Shown here: positions 1-5,716 of the stretch, piece by piece
Layout of the letters: every line of letters begins with the position of its first letter
Numbering within the stretch: position 1 is the stretch's first letter
Assembly (NCBI GenBank): GCA_030619215.1
Contig: JAUXBV010000141.1
Location: forward strand, 1-7,669
Origin: Fibrobacterota bacterium
GTDB lineage: Bacteria; Fibrobacterota; Chitinivibrionia; Chitinivibrionales; JANQEN01
Direction of reading: 5' to 3'
Length of the DNA stretch: 7,669 nucleotides
Notes under the pieces: generated by a model
What the model was told of the DNA's origin: nothing
What the model saw: only the letters and a program-made list of their open reading frames with translations
Databases searched by the model: none
Position numbers and translations under genes: made by a program

Positions 1-367
1 CTTCGGTCGAAATGACAAAATGATGTATTTCCGGCCAGACACTAATTAATATCTTCTAAATATATATATAGAAAAGAACTAATAAAAATGACATTTGCTT
101 TTTGCACCACTAATTGGAGAGATCCAACATTCCAATACTCTATAATTCCATCAGTTTGCAGAAGTGTTTAAACTTTTGTATCATAGCAAAATCCGCGACA
201 TCAGGTACTCTGAAGTTACAGCTTGATTGAATTGTACGATTCTTTGTATCTTTAATAACTGTTAAAATGTTACTATAGCTAAAATGAATAAAAAATAATC
301 CGTTAGAACTATTATTAAAGTTATAGAATTGTAAAGTAATATACTTTTAAAATAAAGGTTACTGACA
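1..367. other. AT-rich spacer upstream of dxs
   Basis: No gene can be supported in this stretch. It holds a short alternating TA tract near 60-70 and a small inverted repeat near 111-127 (TTGGA, four bases, TCCAA). The first ~20 bases (TTCGGTCGAAATGACA) resemble the end of a type of dispersed intergenic repeat seen in many bacterial genomes, but only a fragment is present and this is an impression, not a match. A minus-strand frame stays open for roughly 45 codons around 130-275, without a recognisable product or ribosome site. Several weak -10/-35 pairs precede dxs and none stands out. Confidence 0.6.
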
Positions 368-370
368 TTG
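354..370 (+). promoter_or_regulatory. dxs ribosome binding site and TTG start
   Basis: AAAGG at 354-358 lies nine bases before the TTG at 368. The frame is closed just upstream by TAA at 353-355, so no ATG start is available further 5'. The next ATG is at codon 16 and would cut off the conserved N-terminal LLESINSPDDL segment, so TTG is the best start. Confidence 0.7.
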
Positions 371-2242
371 AATTTATTAGAATCAATAAATTCCCCCGAT
401 GATCTGAGGAAGATGGATAAAAAGCAGCTGCCGCAACTTGCTGATGAGATACGTGAATTTATAATTGATATTGTGAGCAAATATGGGGGGCATCTCGCAC
501 CCAGCCTTGGGGCTGTTGAACTTGCCATAGCGCTTCATTACTGCTACAATACACCGGAAGATAAACTTATCTGGGATGTCGGACATCAGGCATACGCCCA
601 TAAAATTCTTACCGGAAGGCGGAAGATTTTCAACACATTAAGGCAATACGGCGGAGTCAGCGGATTTCCGCGTACGTCTGAAAGCGAATATGATGCAGCC
701 TCTACAGGCCATGCATCAACATCAATTTCCGTTGGCCTCGGTATTGCAAAGGCAAGGGACATTCTCGGAAAGAATTTCCATGTCGTCTCAATAATTGGTG
801 ACGGCTCAATATCCGGCGGCCTGGCCTTTGAAGGATTAAATAATCTCGGAACACTCTCTACAAATATGACTATCATTCTTAACGATAATGAGATGTCGAT
901 TTCCAGAAATGTCGGCGCTCTCTCCCGCTACCTGACCAGGATCATAACTGATAAACGATACAACAAACTGAAAACTGACGTATGGGAACTACTCGGGCAT
1001 ATGTCAAATGTCGGTATTAAGATCAGATCTCTGGTCCATGATATTGACGATGCAGTAAAACACTTCCTGACTCCGGGAAAATTTTTTGAAGATATAGGCA
1101 TCCGCTATATCGGCCCAATTGACGGGCACAATATCAGCGATTTAATAGGTGTACTCAAGTTTGCCAAACAGACAGCTTCGGGCCCGATATTAATACATGT
1201 CTTAACCAAAAAGGGTAAAGGGTACAGCTTTGCGGAGAATGACGCGACAAAATTTCACGGAATTGGAAAATTTTCGAAGATTAATGGTAAAACCTCCAAG
1301 AGCAAATCAAGCTCGCCGTCATACAGTGACATTTTCGGCAAAGCCCTGGTTGAGATCGCTAAAAATGAAAAAGACATTGTTGCAATTACCGCTGCAATGC
1401 CTGACGGAACAGGACTGCAATATTTCCGTGACACGTTCCCCGAGCGATTTTTTGATGTGGGTATTGCAGAAGGCCATGCAGTAACCTTTTCTGCGGGACT
1501 TGCGCTTCAAGGTTTAAAGCCGGTGGTAACAATTTATTCAACCTTCCTGCAGAGAGCGTTCGACCATGTTATCCATGATGTTGCACTTGATAAGCTCAAC
1601 GTGGTTTTCTGCATGGACCGCGCCGGTATTGTCGGCAATGACGGCCCGACCCACCACGGCACCTTTGACCTGTCATACCTTCGCGCAATTCCTGGAGCAA
1701 CGATTATGGCTCCCAGCAACGAGTCTGAACTCAGGAATATGCTCTATACCGCATTAAAAAATATCAAAGGGCCGGTTTTCATACGCTACCCCCGGGGATC
1801 AGGGCCCGGTATCGGTATAAACGAACCTATGACTGCAATACCCCTGCACCAGCCGAACATAACCCGATCAGGTAAACGGTGTGCGATAGTGGCAATTGGA
1901 GAGTACCATCAATCCGCAGAAAAGGCGTGCACCATTCTTGAAAAGGATAATATAAGCCCGGCTCTGGTTGATGCCCGGTTTGTCAAACCGCTTGACGGAG
2001 AATTTTATAGCAAACTTTTCAAGGATTACTCACACATTATTACTCTTGAAAGTAATTCATTAAGGGGAGGATTCGGATCTGCGATTCTGGAACTTGCCTC
2101 GGAGCAGAATCAGAAAACGAAGATATTAAATTTGGGTTACCCTGACGAATTCATCACTCATGGCAGTAATAAAAAGCTTCTTAAAGAATTAAAACTATCA
2201 CCGGAAGATATTGCTGAAAGGATCAAAGAGTTCCTTAAATAA
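368..2242 (+). CDS. dxs: 1-deoxy-D-xylulose-5-phosphate synthase
   Basis: This 624-residue protein is full length for DXS (E. coli, about 620). The family condenses pyruvate with glyceraldehyde 3-phosphate, with loss of CO2, to give DXP, the first step of the cytosolic MEP isoprenoid pathway and a precursor for thiamine and pyridoxal phosphate. Seen in the sequence: GGHLAPSLG with His42; WDVGHQAYAHKILTGR at 69-84; the thiamine-diphosphate motif GDGSISGG from 144 with LNDNEMSIS at 171-179; GPIDGHN at 249-255; His297 in FHGIG; Glu368 in GIAEGHAV; Arg396, Arg418, Asp425, His429 and Arg476. These line up with the catalytic and substrate-binding residues of E. coli DXS at a constant offset of about two in the second half. 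The N-terminal TPP, Pyr and C-terminal transketolase domains are all present with no frameshift. The start is TTG. It is convergent with the flagellin gene at 2252-3082, only nine bases away, with no room for a separate terminator. Function is secure. Confidence 0.97.
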   Translation: MNLLESINSPDDLRKMDKKQLPQLADEIREFIIDIVSKYGGHLAPSLGAVELAIALHYCYNTPEDKLIWDVGHQAYAHKILTGRRKIFNTLRQYGGVSGFPRTSESEYDAASTGHASTSISVGLGIAKARDILGKNFHVVSIIGDGSISGGLAFEGLNNLGTLSTNMTIILNDNEMSISRNVGALSRYLTRIITDKRYNKLKTDVWELLGHMSNVGIKIRSLVHDIDDAVKHFLTPGKFFEDIGIRYIGPIDGHNISDLIGVLKFAKQTASGPILIHVLTKKGKGYSFAENDATKFHGIGKFSKINGKTSKSKSSSPSYSDIFGKALVEIAKNEKDIVAITAAMPDGTGLQYFRDTFPERFFDVGIAEGHAVTFSAGLALQGLKPVVTIYSTFLQRAFDHVIHDVALDKLNVVFCMDRAGIVGNDGPTHHGTFDLSYLRAIPGATIMAPSNESELRNMLYTALKNIKGPVFIRYPRGSGPGIGINEPMTAIPLHQPNITRSGKRCAIVAIGEYHQSAEKACTILEKDNISPALVDARFVKPLDGEFYSKLFKDYSHIITLESNSLRGGFGSAILELASEQNQKTKILNLGYPDEFITHGSNKKLLKELKLSPEDIAERIKEFLK

Positions 2243-2251
2243 TACCCCTGC

Positions 2252-3082
2252 CTACATAAAAAGAGCCAATACACTCTGCTTTAACATATTTGCCTGTCCA
2301 AGCATTGCTATTGATGATTGTTGACATATACTCTTTTTTACCATATTTGCCATTTCCTTTGCTGTGTCAATATCGCTGATATTAGAATCGGCTTTCTCAT
2401 AGTTTTCTACCTTATTTTCAACGAGGTTAAATTGAGAATTAAGGCCGTATATATATCCCGATACTCTCCCAAGATATGCCCCTGCTTTATCTAACTGTGT
2501 TTGTACTGCTGACTCCGCAGCAGCTTCGCCTACTGTAATATCAAGTAAATTAATATCAGCGGCTTCAACCACCTGGCTGCTATTAAAATCAATGTCAAAT
2601 GTTGAGGATATATTATTTGGATCAAGATTAATGCTGCGGAGAGGGCTGGTAGCTGTGGTATCCTGAATTACCTTCCTGCCGTCATAATAAGTTGAATCAA
2701 TTATTCCACTGACCCTGCTGATAAATGTATTGAATTCTGCTTCATAGGCCGCTTTTTCCTCATTCGTGGCCGAGTCATCATAATATAATCCTACAAGCTC
2801 TTTCATCCGGGCTAAATCATCAAATAGATAGGTCCCCGCCCTTTCAAGCACATCCATCATTGCAATAGCTCCACCAAGGTTCCGCCGTACTTCTCCATAC
2901 CCTCTTATATCCATTTGGATTTTCTGGGAACGAAAATAATCCGTAGCACTGTCACTGGGTTTGTTGAACTTTTTACCGGAAGAAAGACGAACCAGGTTAC
3001 TGGCAAGCTGTTTTCCATTGGTCTGATAAAAACCGGCAATACGATATGCCGCTAAATTTAATTGTGAAATTCCTGATATCAT
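2252..3082 (-). CDS. short flagellin, divergent paralog (fliC/hag type)
   Basis: A 276-residue flagellin, the filament subunit exported through the flagellar type III system. I start it at the ATG at 3082 because the strong SD AAGGGAGGTG (3086-3095) sits just before it and the product then begins MISGISQLN; a frame opening at 3142 would add 20 residues that run through that SD and are not flagellin-like. The N-terminal D0/D1 signature is visible (RLSSGKKFNKPSDS, 32-45), as is DLARMKEL (89-96), a central NLDPNNISSTFDIDF stretch (152-166), and the C-terminal D1/D0 helix with DIDTAKEMANMVKKS and QQSSIAMLGQANMLKQSVLALFM-type ending. There is no D2/D3 variable domain, so it is a minimal flagellin. 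It is the most diverged of the three here and carries Cys253 where both paralogs have Arg; cysteine is uncommon in flagellins. It is last in the cluster and could be a minor filament component or one used at a specific position. Confidence 0.9.
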   Translation of the reverse strand: MISGISQLNLAAYRIAGFYQTNGKQLASNLVRLSSGKKFNKPSDSATDYFRSQKIQMDIRGYGEVRRNLGGAIAMMDVLERAGTYLFDDLARMKELVGLYYDDSATNEEKAAYEAEFNTFISRVSGIIDSTYYDGRKVIQDTTATSPLRSINLDPNNISSTFDIDFNSSQVVEAADINLLDITVGEAAAESAVQTQLDKAGAYLGRVSGYIYGLNSQFNLVENKVENYEKADSNISDIDTAKEMANMVKKSICQQSSIAMLGQANMLKQSVLALFM

Positions 3083-3153
3083 GAACACCTCCCTTGTGTG
3101 TCTTTTACTTCCCTGTGTCAACCATACGCAACGCTTCCCCAAGCAGTATATGG
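3083..3153 (-). promoter_or_regulatory. flagellin 5' leader with hairpin, GGA sites and SD (leader C)
   Basis: Read on the minus strand, this leader contains a hairpin with outer arms CCATA (3149-3153) and TATGG (3122-3126) enclosing GGGGAAGC (3133-3140), then CAGGGA (3110-3115), 16 bases, and the SD core GGGAGG (3088-3093) within ACAAGGGAGGTG, just before the ATG at 3082. The arrangement is shared with the two orphan leaders upstream. GGA in a loop, ACARGGA-type sites and a GGA within the SD are the known features of CsrA targets; a CsrA role here is inference. Confidence 0.6.
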
Positions 3154-3193
3154 TGACGTTATTTTATGAACACAATAAATTTTTACTAAGGTT

Positions 3194-4006
3194 CTAATCT
3201 CTTTGATATAATCTTGCAATGGCAGCTCTCATGTTATTCGCCTGGGCAATCATCGCGATTGTTGCCTGTTGCCTGATTTGCAAATCCGTTAACGCCGCCA
3301 GCTCTTTGACATCGTCAATATCCGTGATGAGAGAATTGGTTGCTTCCTTGCTGTTGATTATCGTATCGGTCAGGTCTATGTGCCTGTCAAGGTCTTCGCT
3401 GAATCCATCAGCTTTAAAAAGGTATGAAGCCGCCGCTTCGATTTCATCCTGTACATCGTCGTCGGCGCCGATTGCTGTTATGTCAAGCAGTGAAACATCC
3501 ACAATATCAGCCGCTGCGAATTGTATGGTAAAGGTCCCGCCTGTACCGCCGGGGTCAAGCTCAATCTCCTCAAGCGCTGCAGGGGCAGCAACAACCTTAA
3601 TACCGTCATAGTATGCATCGTCAATGGTATTTGTTATGGTGGTTTTAAGTGCGTCAAACTCAGACTTGTATGCCGCGAGCACATCAGGATCATTTCCACC
3701 ACCCACTTCAGTTTCATAGAGCAGGGCGAGTTCCTTCATCCTTGCCAGGTCTTCTGTAATATTCGAGCCTACCCCAACTGCATAGTCGGCAAGCCCTTTC
3801 GCCTCAGTAAGGTCCTGTTTTACTATACGGTACCCGGCAATGTCTGTCTGGAGCTCTGCCGAACGCAGGAAACCGACAACATCATCGCTTGCATTCTGGA
3901 TTCTCTTTCCGGAAGCGATGCGGGCAAGTGAGTTCGCTATAGCCTGATTATTTTTCCTGTAGATTTGGCTAAGCTTCCAAGAAACAGGGTTTGGGCCGCC
4001 TATCAT
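3194..4006 (-). CDS. short flagellin (fliC/hag type)
   Basis: A 270-residue flagellin starting at the ATG at 4006, behind the SD AAGGGAGGTG (4011-4020). The N-terminal helical signature is ARIASGKRIQNASDD (28-42), followed by DIAGYRIVKQDL and DLARMKELALLY (86-97), which corresponds to the conserved D1 region that in Salmonella flagellin is part of the TLR5-contact segment. A short beta part (IELDPGGTGGTFTIQF, 148-163) replaces the large D2/D3 domains. The C-terminal D1/D0 helix reads from FSEDLDRH (202) through ITDIDDVKEL to DLQIRQQATIAMIAQAN (241-257). Over the last 60 aligned residues up to AQAN it shares about 45 with the product of 4131-4928 (counted by eye), so the two are recent duplicates or under strong co-constraint; the middle regions differ more. 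It lies between its two paralogs; no terminator-like hairpin separates it from the gene at 2252-3082, so the pair may be cotranscribed. Confidence 0.93.
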   Translation of the reverse strand: MIGGPNPVSWKLSQIYRKNNQAIANSLARIASGKRIQNASDDVVGFLRSAELQTDIAGYRIVKQDLTEAKGLADYAVGVGSNITEDLARMKELALLYETEVGGGNDPDVLAAYKSEFDALKTTITNTIDDAYYDGIKVVAAPAALEEIELDPGGTGGTFTIQFAAADIVDVSLLDITAIGADDDVQDEIEAAASYLFKADGFSEDLDRHIDLTDTIINSKEATNSLITDIDDVKELAALTDLQIRQQATIAMIAQANNMRAAIARLYQRD

Positions 4007-4080
4007 CTTTCACCTCCCTTGTGTGTATACTTCTTCGAATTCATCTTAAAAATCCCTCTCTTTTATAAAGTTCCTTGCAA
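4007..4080 (-). promoter_or_regulatory. flagellin 5' leader with GGA sites and SD
   Basis: The minus strand reads CAAGGA (4072-4077), AGGGAT (4052-4057) and then ACAAGGGAGGTG (4011-4022) just before the ATG at 4006. The SD block is identical to that of leader C, but the GGGGAAGC hairpin is absent and the gap from the nearest GGA site to the SD is 34 rather than 16 bases. A 13-codon frame (4003-4044, MNSKKYTHKGGER) spans the SD and ends in an ATGA overlap with the flagellin start; whether it is translated is unknown. Confidence 0.5.
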
Positions 4081-4081
4081 G

Positions 4082-4115
4082 AAAGTGTGAACACCTCAAA
4101 GGGTGTTCACACTTT
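4082..4115 (-). terminator. perfect 14-bp hairpin between two flagellin genes
   Basis: Arms 4082-4095 and 4102-4115 (AAAGTGTGAACACC and its exact complement) enclose a six-base loop. The hairpin begins 15 bases past the stop of the flagellin gene at 4131-4928, where a terminator would be expected. Reading leftward, its last arm ends in CTTT and is followed by CTTGC, so the T-tract is poor. It may therefore be an attenuating terminator, an mRNA-stabilising 3' structure between cistrons, or a processing site. On the plus strand it is followed by TTACC and would not be a good terminator either. Confidence 0.6.
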
Positions 4116-4130
4116 TACCGGCATTCCCCT

Positions 4131-4928
4131 TTATAAATAAAGCTGCATGATACCCTGCTGTGAAATGTTAGCCTGGGCCATCATTGCAATAGACGCCTGC
4201 TGGCGGATTTGCAAATCGGTTGCTAAGGTCATCTCTTTTATCTCGTCAATATCGGTAATAAGTGATGCCGCAGCTTCCTTACTATTAATAACAATATCCG
4301 TCAGATCCATATGCCTTTGCAGGTCCTCGCTGAATCCACTGGCTTTAGAAAGATAGCTGGTAACTTTGGCTATTGCAGCATCAGCAGTTGTACCACCGTC
4401 AGTAGCAACCAGAAGGACAAGTTCGGCCGCGGATGGGAAATCATTTGCCTCTACAAATGTTACGTCAAAGCTGCCACTCGCACCGTCCGGATCAAGCTGA
4501 ACGGTTACCAGTGTAGCGTCCGCGATTACTGCAGTAGAATCATACTGTGCATCAGCTATCAGATTAGTTATCTCCCCTTTAAGGACAGTATGTTCAGCTA
4601 CGATCAAAGCCTGCTCGGTCGGGTCTGAAGTAGCTGCATAAAGGACTGCAAGCTCCTTGGCATTCTCCAGTTTTTCCATCAAAGCCGTCCCTGCTTCTAT
4701 GGCGTAATCAGCGTATCCTTTGGCCTTCTGTAGGTCTTGCTTTACAATTGCAAAGCCGGAAACATCGTCAAGTAAAGAACGGGACCTGATATATCCCGCG
4801 AAATCGTCGCTCGGCCTCTGGATCCTTTTACCCGAAGCTATGCGACCGAGGCTCTGACTGAGAGCCCTTGTGTTGGCATTATATATGCTCGCCAACCCTG
4901 AGGTAATGCTATTTATTCCACCTATCAT
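4131..4928 (-). CDS. short flagellin (fliC/hag type), first of the cluster
   Basis: A 265-residue flagellin starting at the ATG at 4928, behind AAGGGAGGTT. The N-terminus MIGGINSITSGLASIY leads into GRIASGKRIQRPSDDFAGY (28-46) and IVKQDLQKAKGYADYA, the D0/D1 helices. KELAVLYAAT (91-100) corresponds to the conserved D1 segment. A short beta region (VQLDPDGASGSFDVTF, 143-158) and an Ala/Thr/Gly-rich stretch (about 165-190) stand where larger flagellins carry D2/D3. The C-terminal helix runs from FSEDLQRHMDLTD (199) through ITDIDEIKEM to DLQIRQQASIAMMAQAN (238-254) and ends QLYL. It is the first gene downstream of the sigma-28 promoter at 5519-5545, with a leader of about 580 nt if that promoter drives it. 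All three flagellins keep the polymerising ends and lack the surface-exposed variable domain, which suggests a thin, smooth filament of mixed subunits. Flagellin identity is secure; each paralog's role is not. Confidence 0.93.
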   Translation of the reverse strand: MIGGINSITSGLASIYNANTRALSQSLGRIASGKRIQRPSDDFAGYIRSRSLLDDVSGFAIVKQDLQKAKGYADYAIEAGTALMEKLENAKELAVLYAATSDPTEQALIVAEHTVLKGEITNLIADAQYDSTAVIADATLVTVQLDPDGASGSFDVTFVEANDFPSAAELVLLVATDGGTTADAAIAKVTSYLSKASGFSEDLQRHMDLTDIVINSKEAAASLITDIDEIKEMTLATDLQIRQQASIAMMAQANISQQGIMQLYL

Positions 4929-4989
4929 TGGAACCTCCCTTGTTCGTTAATTGAAATCCTTATCACTCACAATAAAGCCCATGCTTTAT
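4929..4989 (-). promoter_or_regulatory. flagellin 5' leader with hairpin, GGA site and SD
   Basis: On the minus strand a perfect 7-bp hairpin (arms 4983-4989 and 4972-4978, ATAAAGC/GCTTTAT, loop ATGG) is followed by AAGGA (within 4957-4962), 17 bases, and ACAAGGGAGGTT (4932-4943), then ATG at 4926-4928. The order of hairpin, GGA, fixed-length spacer and SD resembles leader C and the orphans, but the hairpin sequence is unrelated and its loop has no GGA. Confidence 0.5.
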
Positions 4990-5248
4990 ATAGTGACATT
5001 TGTTAAATTTTTCGAAATGATAATACATATCCCTATAGTTCTGCGACGTCCCTGTAATTTCTGACAAATCCATTACAAGAACAGCAAACATTCCTGTTCG
5101 TTATAGTATTCCTTCCATTCAATGCCTCGCACCTATTCTTTATTGTCAATTTAAATGAGCATTGAAATTGGCAATACTATCCCCTATGGCAAAACCTTAA
5201 CGTTTTGCAATACCAAATATGTTTTTTGCTGGGCCACTATCCGGCGGG
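4990..5248 (-). other. GGA-rich untranslated stretch between orphan leader A and the first flagellin
   Basis: There is no gene here. The minus strand carries repeated GGA sites: TACAGGGACGT (5046-5056), which differs from the CsrA SELEX core UACARGGAUGU at one base; ACAGGAATGT (5088-5097); a GGAAGGA pair near 5111-5117; plus others. The ten bases ACAGGGACGT recur exactly in orphan leader A (5298-5307). A 7-bp hairpin GCAAAAC/GTTTTGC with a six-base loop lies at 5189-5208 without a T-run, so it is not a clear terminator. Confidence 0.45.
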
Positions 5249-5272
5249 TCAATAATATGGCGAGGAATTCAT
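5249..5272 (-). other. seven-codon frame behind orphan leader A
   Basis: ATG at 5270-5272 lies at ideal distance from the orphan SD and opens a frame MNSSPYY ending in TGA at 5249-5251. It could be a translated leader peptide, a decoy initiation site, or what is left after loss of a flagellin gene. The sequence has no flagellin likeness beyond the start. Confidence 0.2.
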
Positions 5273-5338
5273 ATAACACCTCCCTTGTGTAAAGTGAACG
5301 TCCCTGTCAGTTACAGCAGAGCTTCCCCTTCTTTGCTG
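5273..5338 (-). repeat. orphan flagellin-type leader A
   Basis: Minus strand: hairpin arms CAGCA (5334-5338) and TGCTG (5314-5318) around GGGGAAGC (5321-5328), then 14 bases to CAGGGA (5301-5306), 16 bases, and ACAAGGGAGGTG (5277-5288). Order and spacings match orphan leader B exactly, and leader C at the 16-base step. The stem differs in sequence from leader B yet still pairs, which points to selection on structure. No flagellin frame follows. Confidence 0.65.
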
Positions 5339-5404
5339 AATGACTTTTATTAATTTGTAAATGAAAGTTTATTACTATTGAGTTTTATTAAATGCAGGCG
5401 ATAT

Positions 5405-5471
5405 AATGCACCTCCCTTGTGCGTAGTAAACTTCCTTGTTCCTCACAGCGAGGCTTCCCCACTTCGCTATG
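5405..5471 (-). repeat. orphan flagellin-type leader B
   Basis: Minus strand: an 8-bp hairpin with one T-G pair (CATAGCGA, 5464-5471, and TCGCTGTG, 5444-5451) around a loop containing GGGGAAGC (5453-5460), then 14 bases to CAAGGA (5433-5438), 16 bases, and ACAAGGGAGGTG (5409-5420). An additional GGA lies between the hairpin and CAAGGA. After the SD the sequence reads CATTATATCGCC, against CATGATATCAGG at the true start of the flagellin gene at 2252-3082, so an ATG may have decayed to ATT; the frame closes after about ten codons. Confidence 0.65.
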
Positions 5472-5518
5472 AAACATATAAAAAATTCTTTTCCTCTTTA
5501 TAACTTCTCCTAAATATT

Positions 5519-5545
5519 ATATCGGTAGAAATTTGAAAATCTTTA
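5519..5545 (-). promoter_or_regulatory. sigma-28 (FliA/SigD) type promoter
   Basis: Minus strand: TAAAGATT (5538-5545), exactly 11 bases, and ACCGATAT (5519-5526). The enterobacterial sigma-28 consensus is TAAAGTTT-N11-GCCGATAA, so this matches 7 of 8 and 6 of 8 positions with the preferred spacing. Transcription would begin near 5512 and run through orphan leaders B and A toward the flagellin genes. No comparably good sigma-28 site was found before the other leaders. The match fits a late-class flagellar promoter. Confidence 0.75.
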
Positions 5546-5716
5546 GTTATTTTTTTCAATCTTTTTTATACATTATCATTTTTATTGTTTTTCGATTTAT
5601 TCAGCAGAGGAGCAAAAGGACGTGAACACCTTATAAACCAGTCAAGAGGATAGATTGGATATATCCGGCACAATTTTTAATCCCGTTTGGATTCTTCAGA
5701 TATGACAAGGGATCGG
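5546..5716. other. spacer between cstA end and sigma-28 promoter
   Basis: No gene is seen. It contains a perfect 10-base palindrome GGATATATCC (5657-5666) and a minus-strand AAGGTGTTCACG (near 5619-5630) that resembles part of the leader motif. A 5-bp inverted repeat near 5679-5693 is the only structure past the cstA stop; it lacks a T-tract, so no convincing cstA terminator is visible. Confidence 0.5.

Noticed and set aside
130..275. Minus-strand open stretch ending ...FCKLMEL
   Set aside because: No start with a ribosome site, no family recognised and length within chance for one frame; could be a gene remnant but unsupported.
1466..1490. Gly instead of Gln after the catalytic Glu368 of DXS (AEGHAV rather than AEQHAV)
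   Set aside because: Other DXS proteins are recalled with the same variant and all catalytic residues are intact, so it is probably ordinary family variation.
3083..3142. Extension of the flagellin gene at 2252-3082 by 20 codons to an ATG at 3142
   Set aside because: The added residues run through the strong SD and GGA leader and are not flagellin-like; the ATG at 3082 has ideal SD spacing and gives the usual short N-terminus.
3160..3190. Possible sigma-28 promoter before the third flagellin gene (TAAAAATT-N11-TAAAATAA)
   Set aside because: The -10 matches only four of eight positions, all in an AT-rich spacer where chance matches are frequent.
4115..4141. Possible sigma-28 promoter before the second flagellin gene (GCCGGTAA as -10)
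   Set aside because: The -10 is good but the -35 is poor (TTTATTTA), and the start site would fall inside the 14-bp hairpin.
3219..4628. Long plus-strand frames opposite the flagellin genes
   Set aside because: They lie antisense to clearly conserved flagellin coding sequence and show low-complexity Ser/Ala/Ile composition typical of shadow frames.
5189..5208. Hairpin GCAAAAC/GTTTTGC as a terminator
   Set aside because: Weak, AT-rich stem with no following T-run on either strand.
4929..5480. CRISPR array or transposon ends as an explanation of the repeated leader blocks
   Set aside because: The copies are imperfect, not evenly spaced, and their conserved parts are hairpin, GGA and SD elements in fixed order; no transposase or terminal inverted repeats are present.
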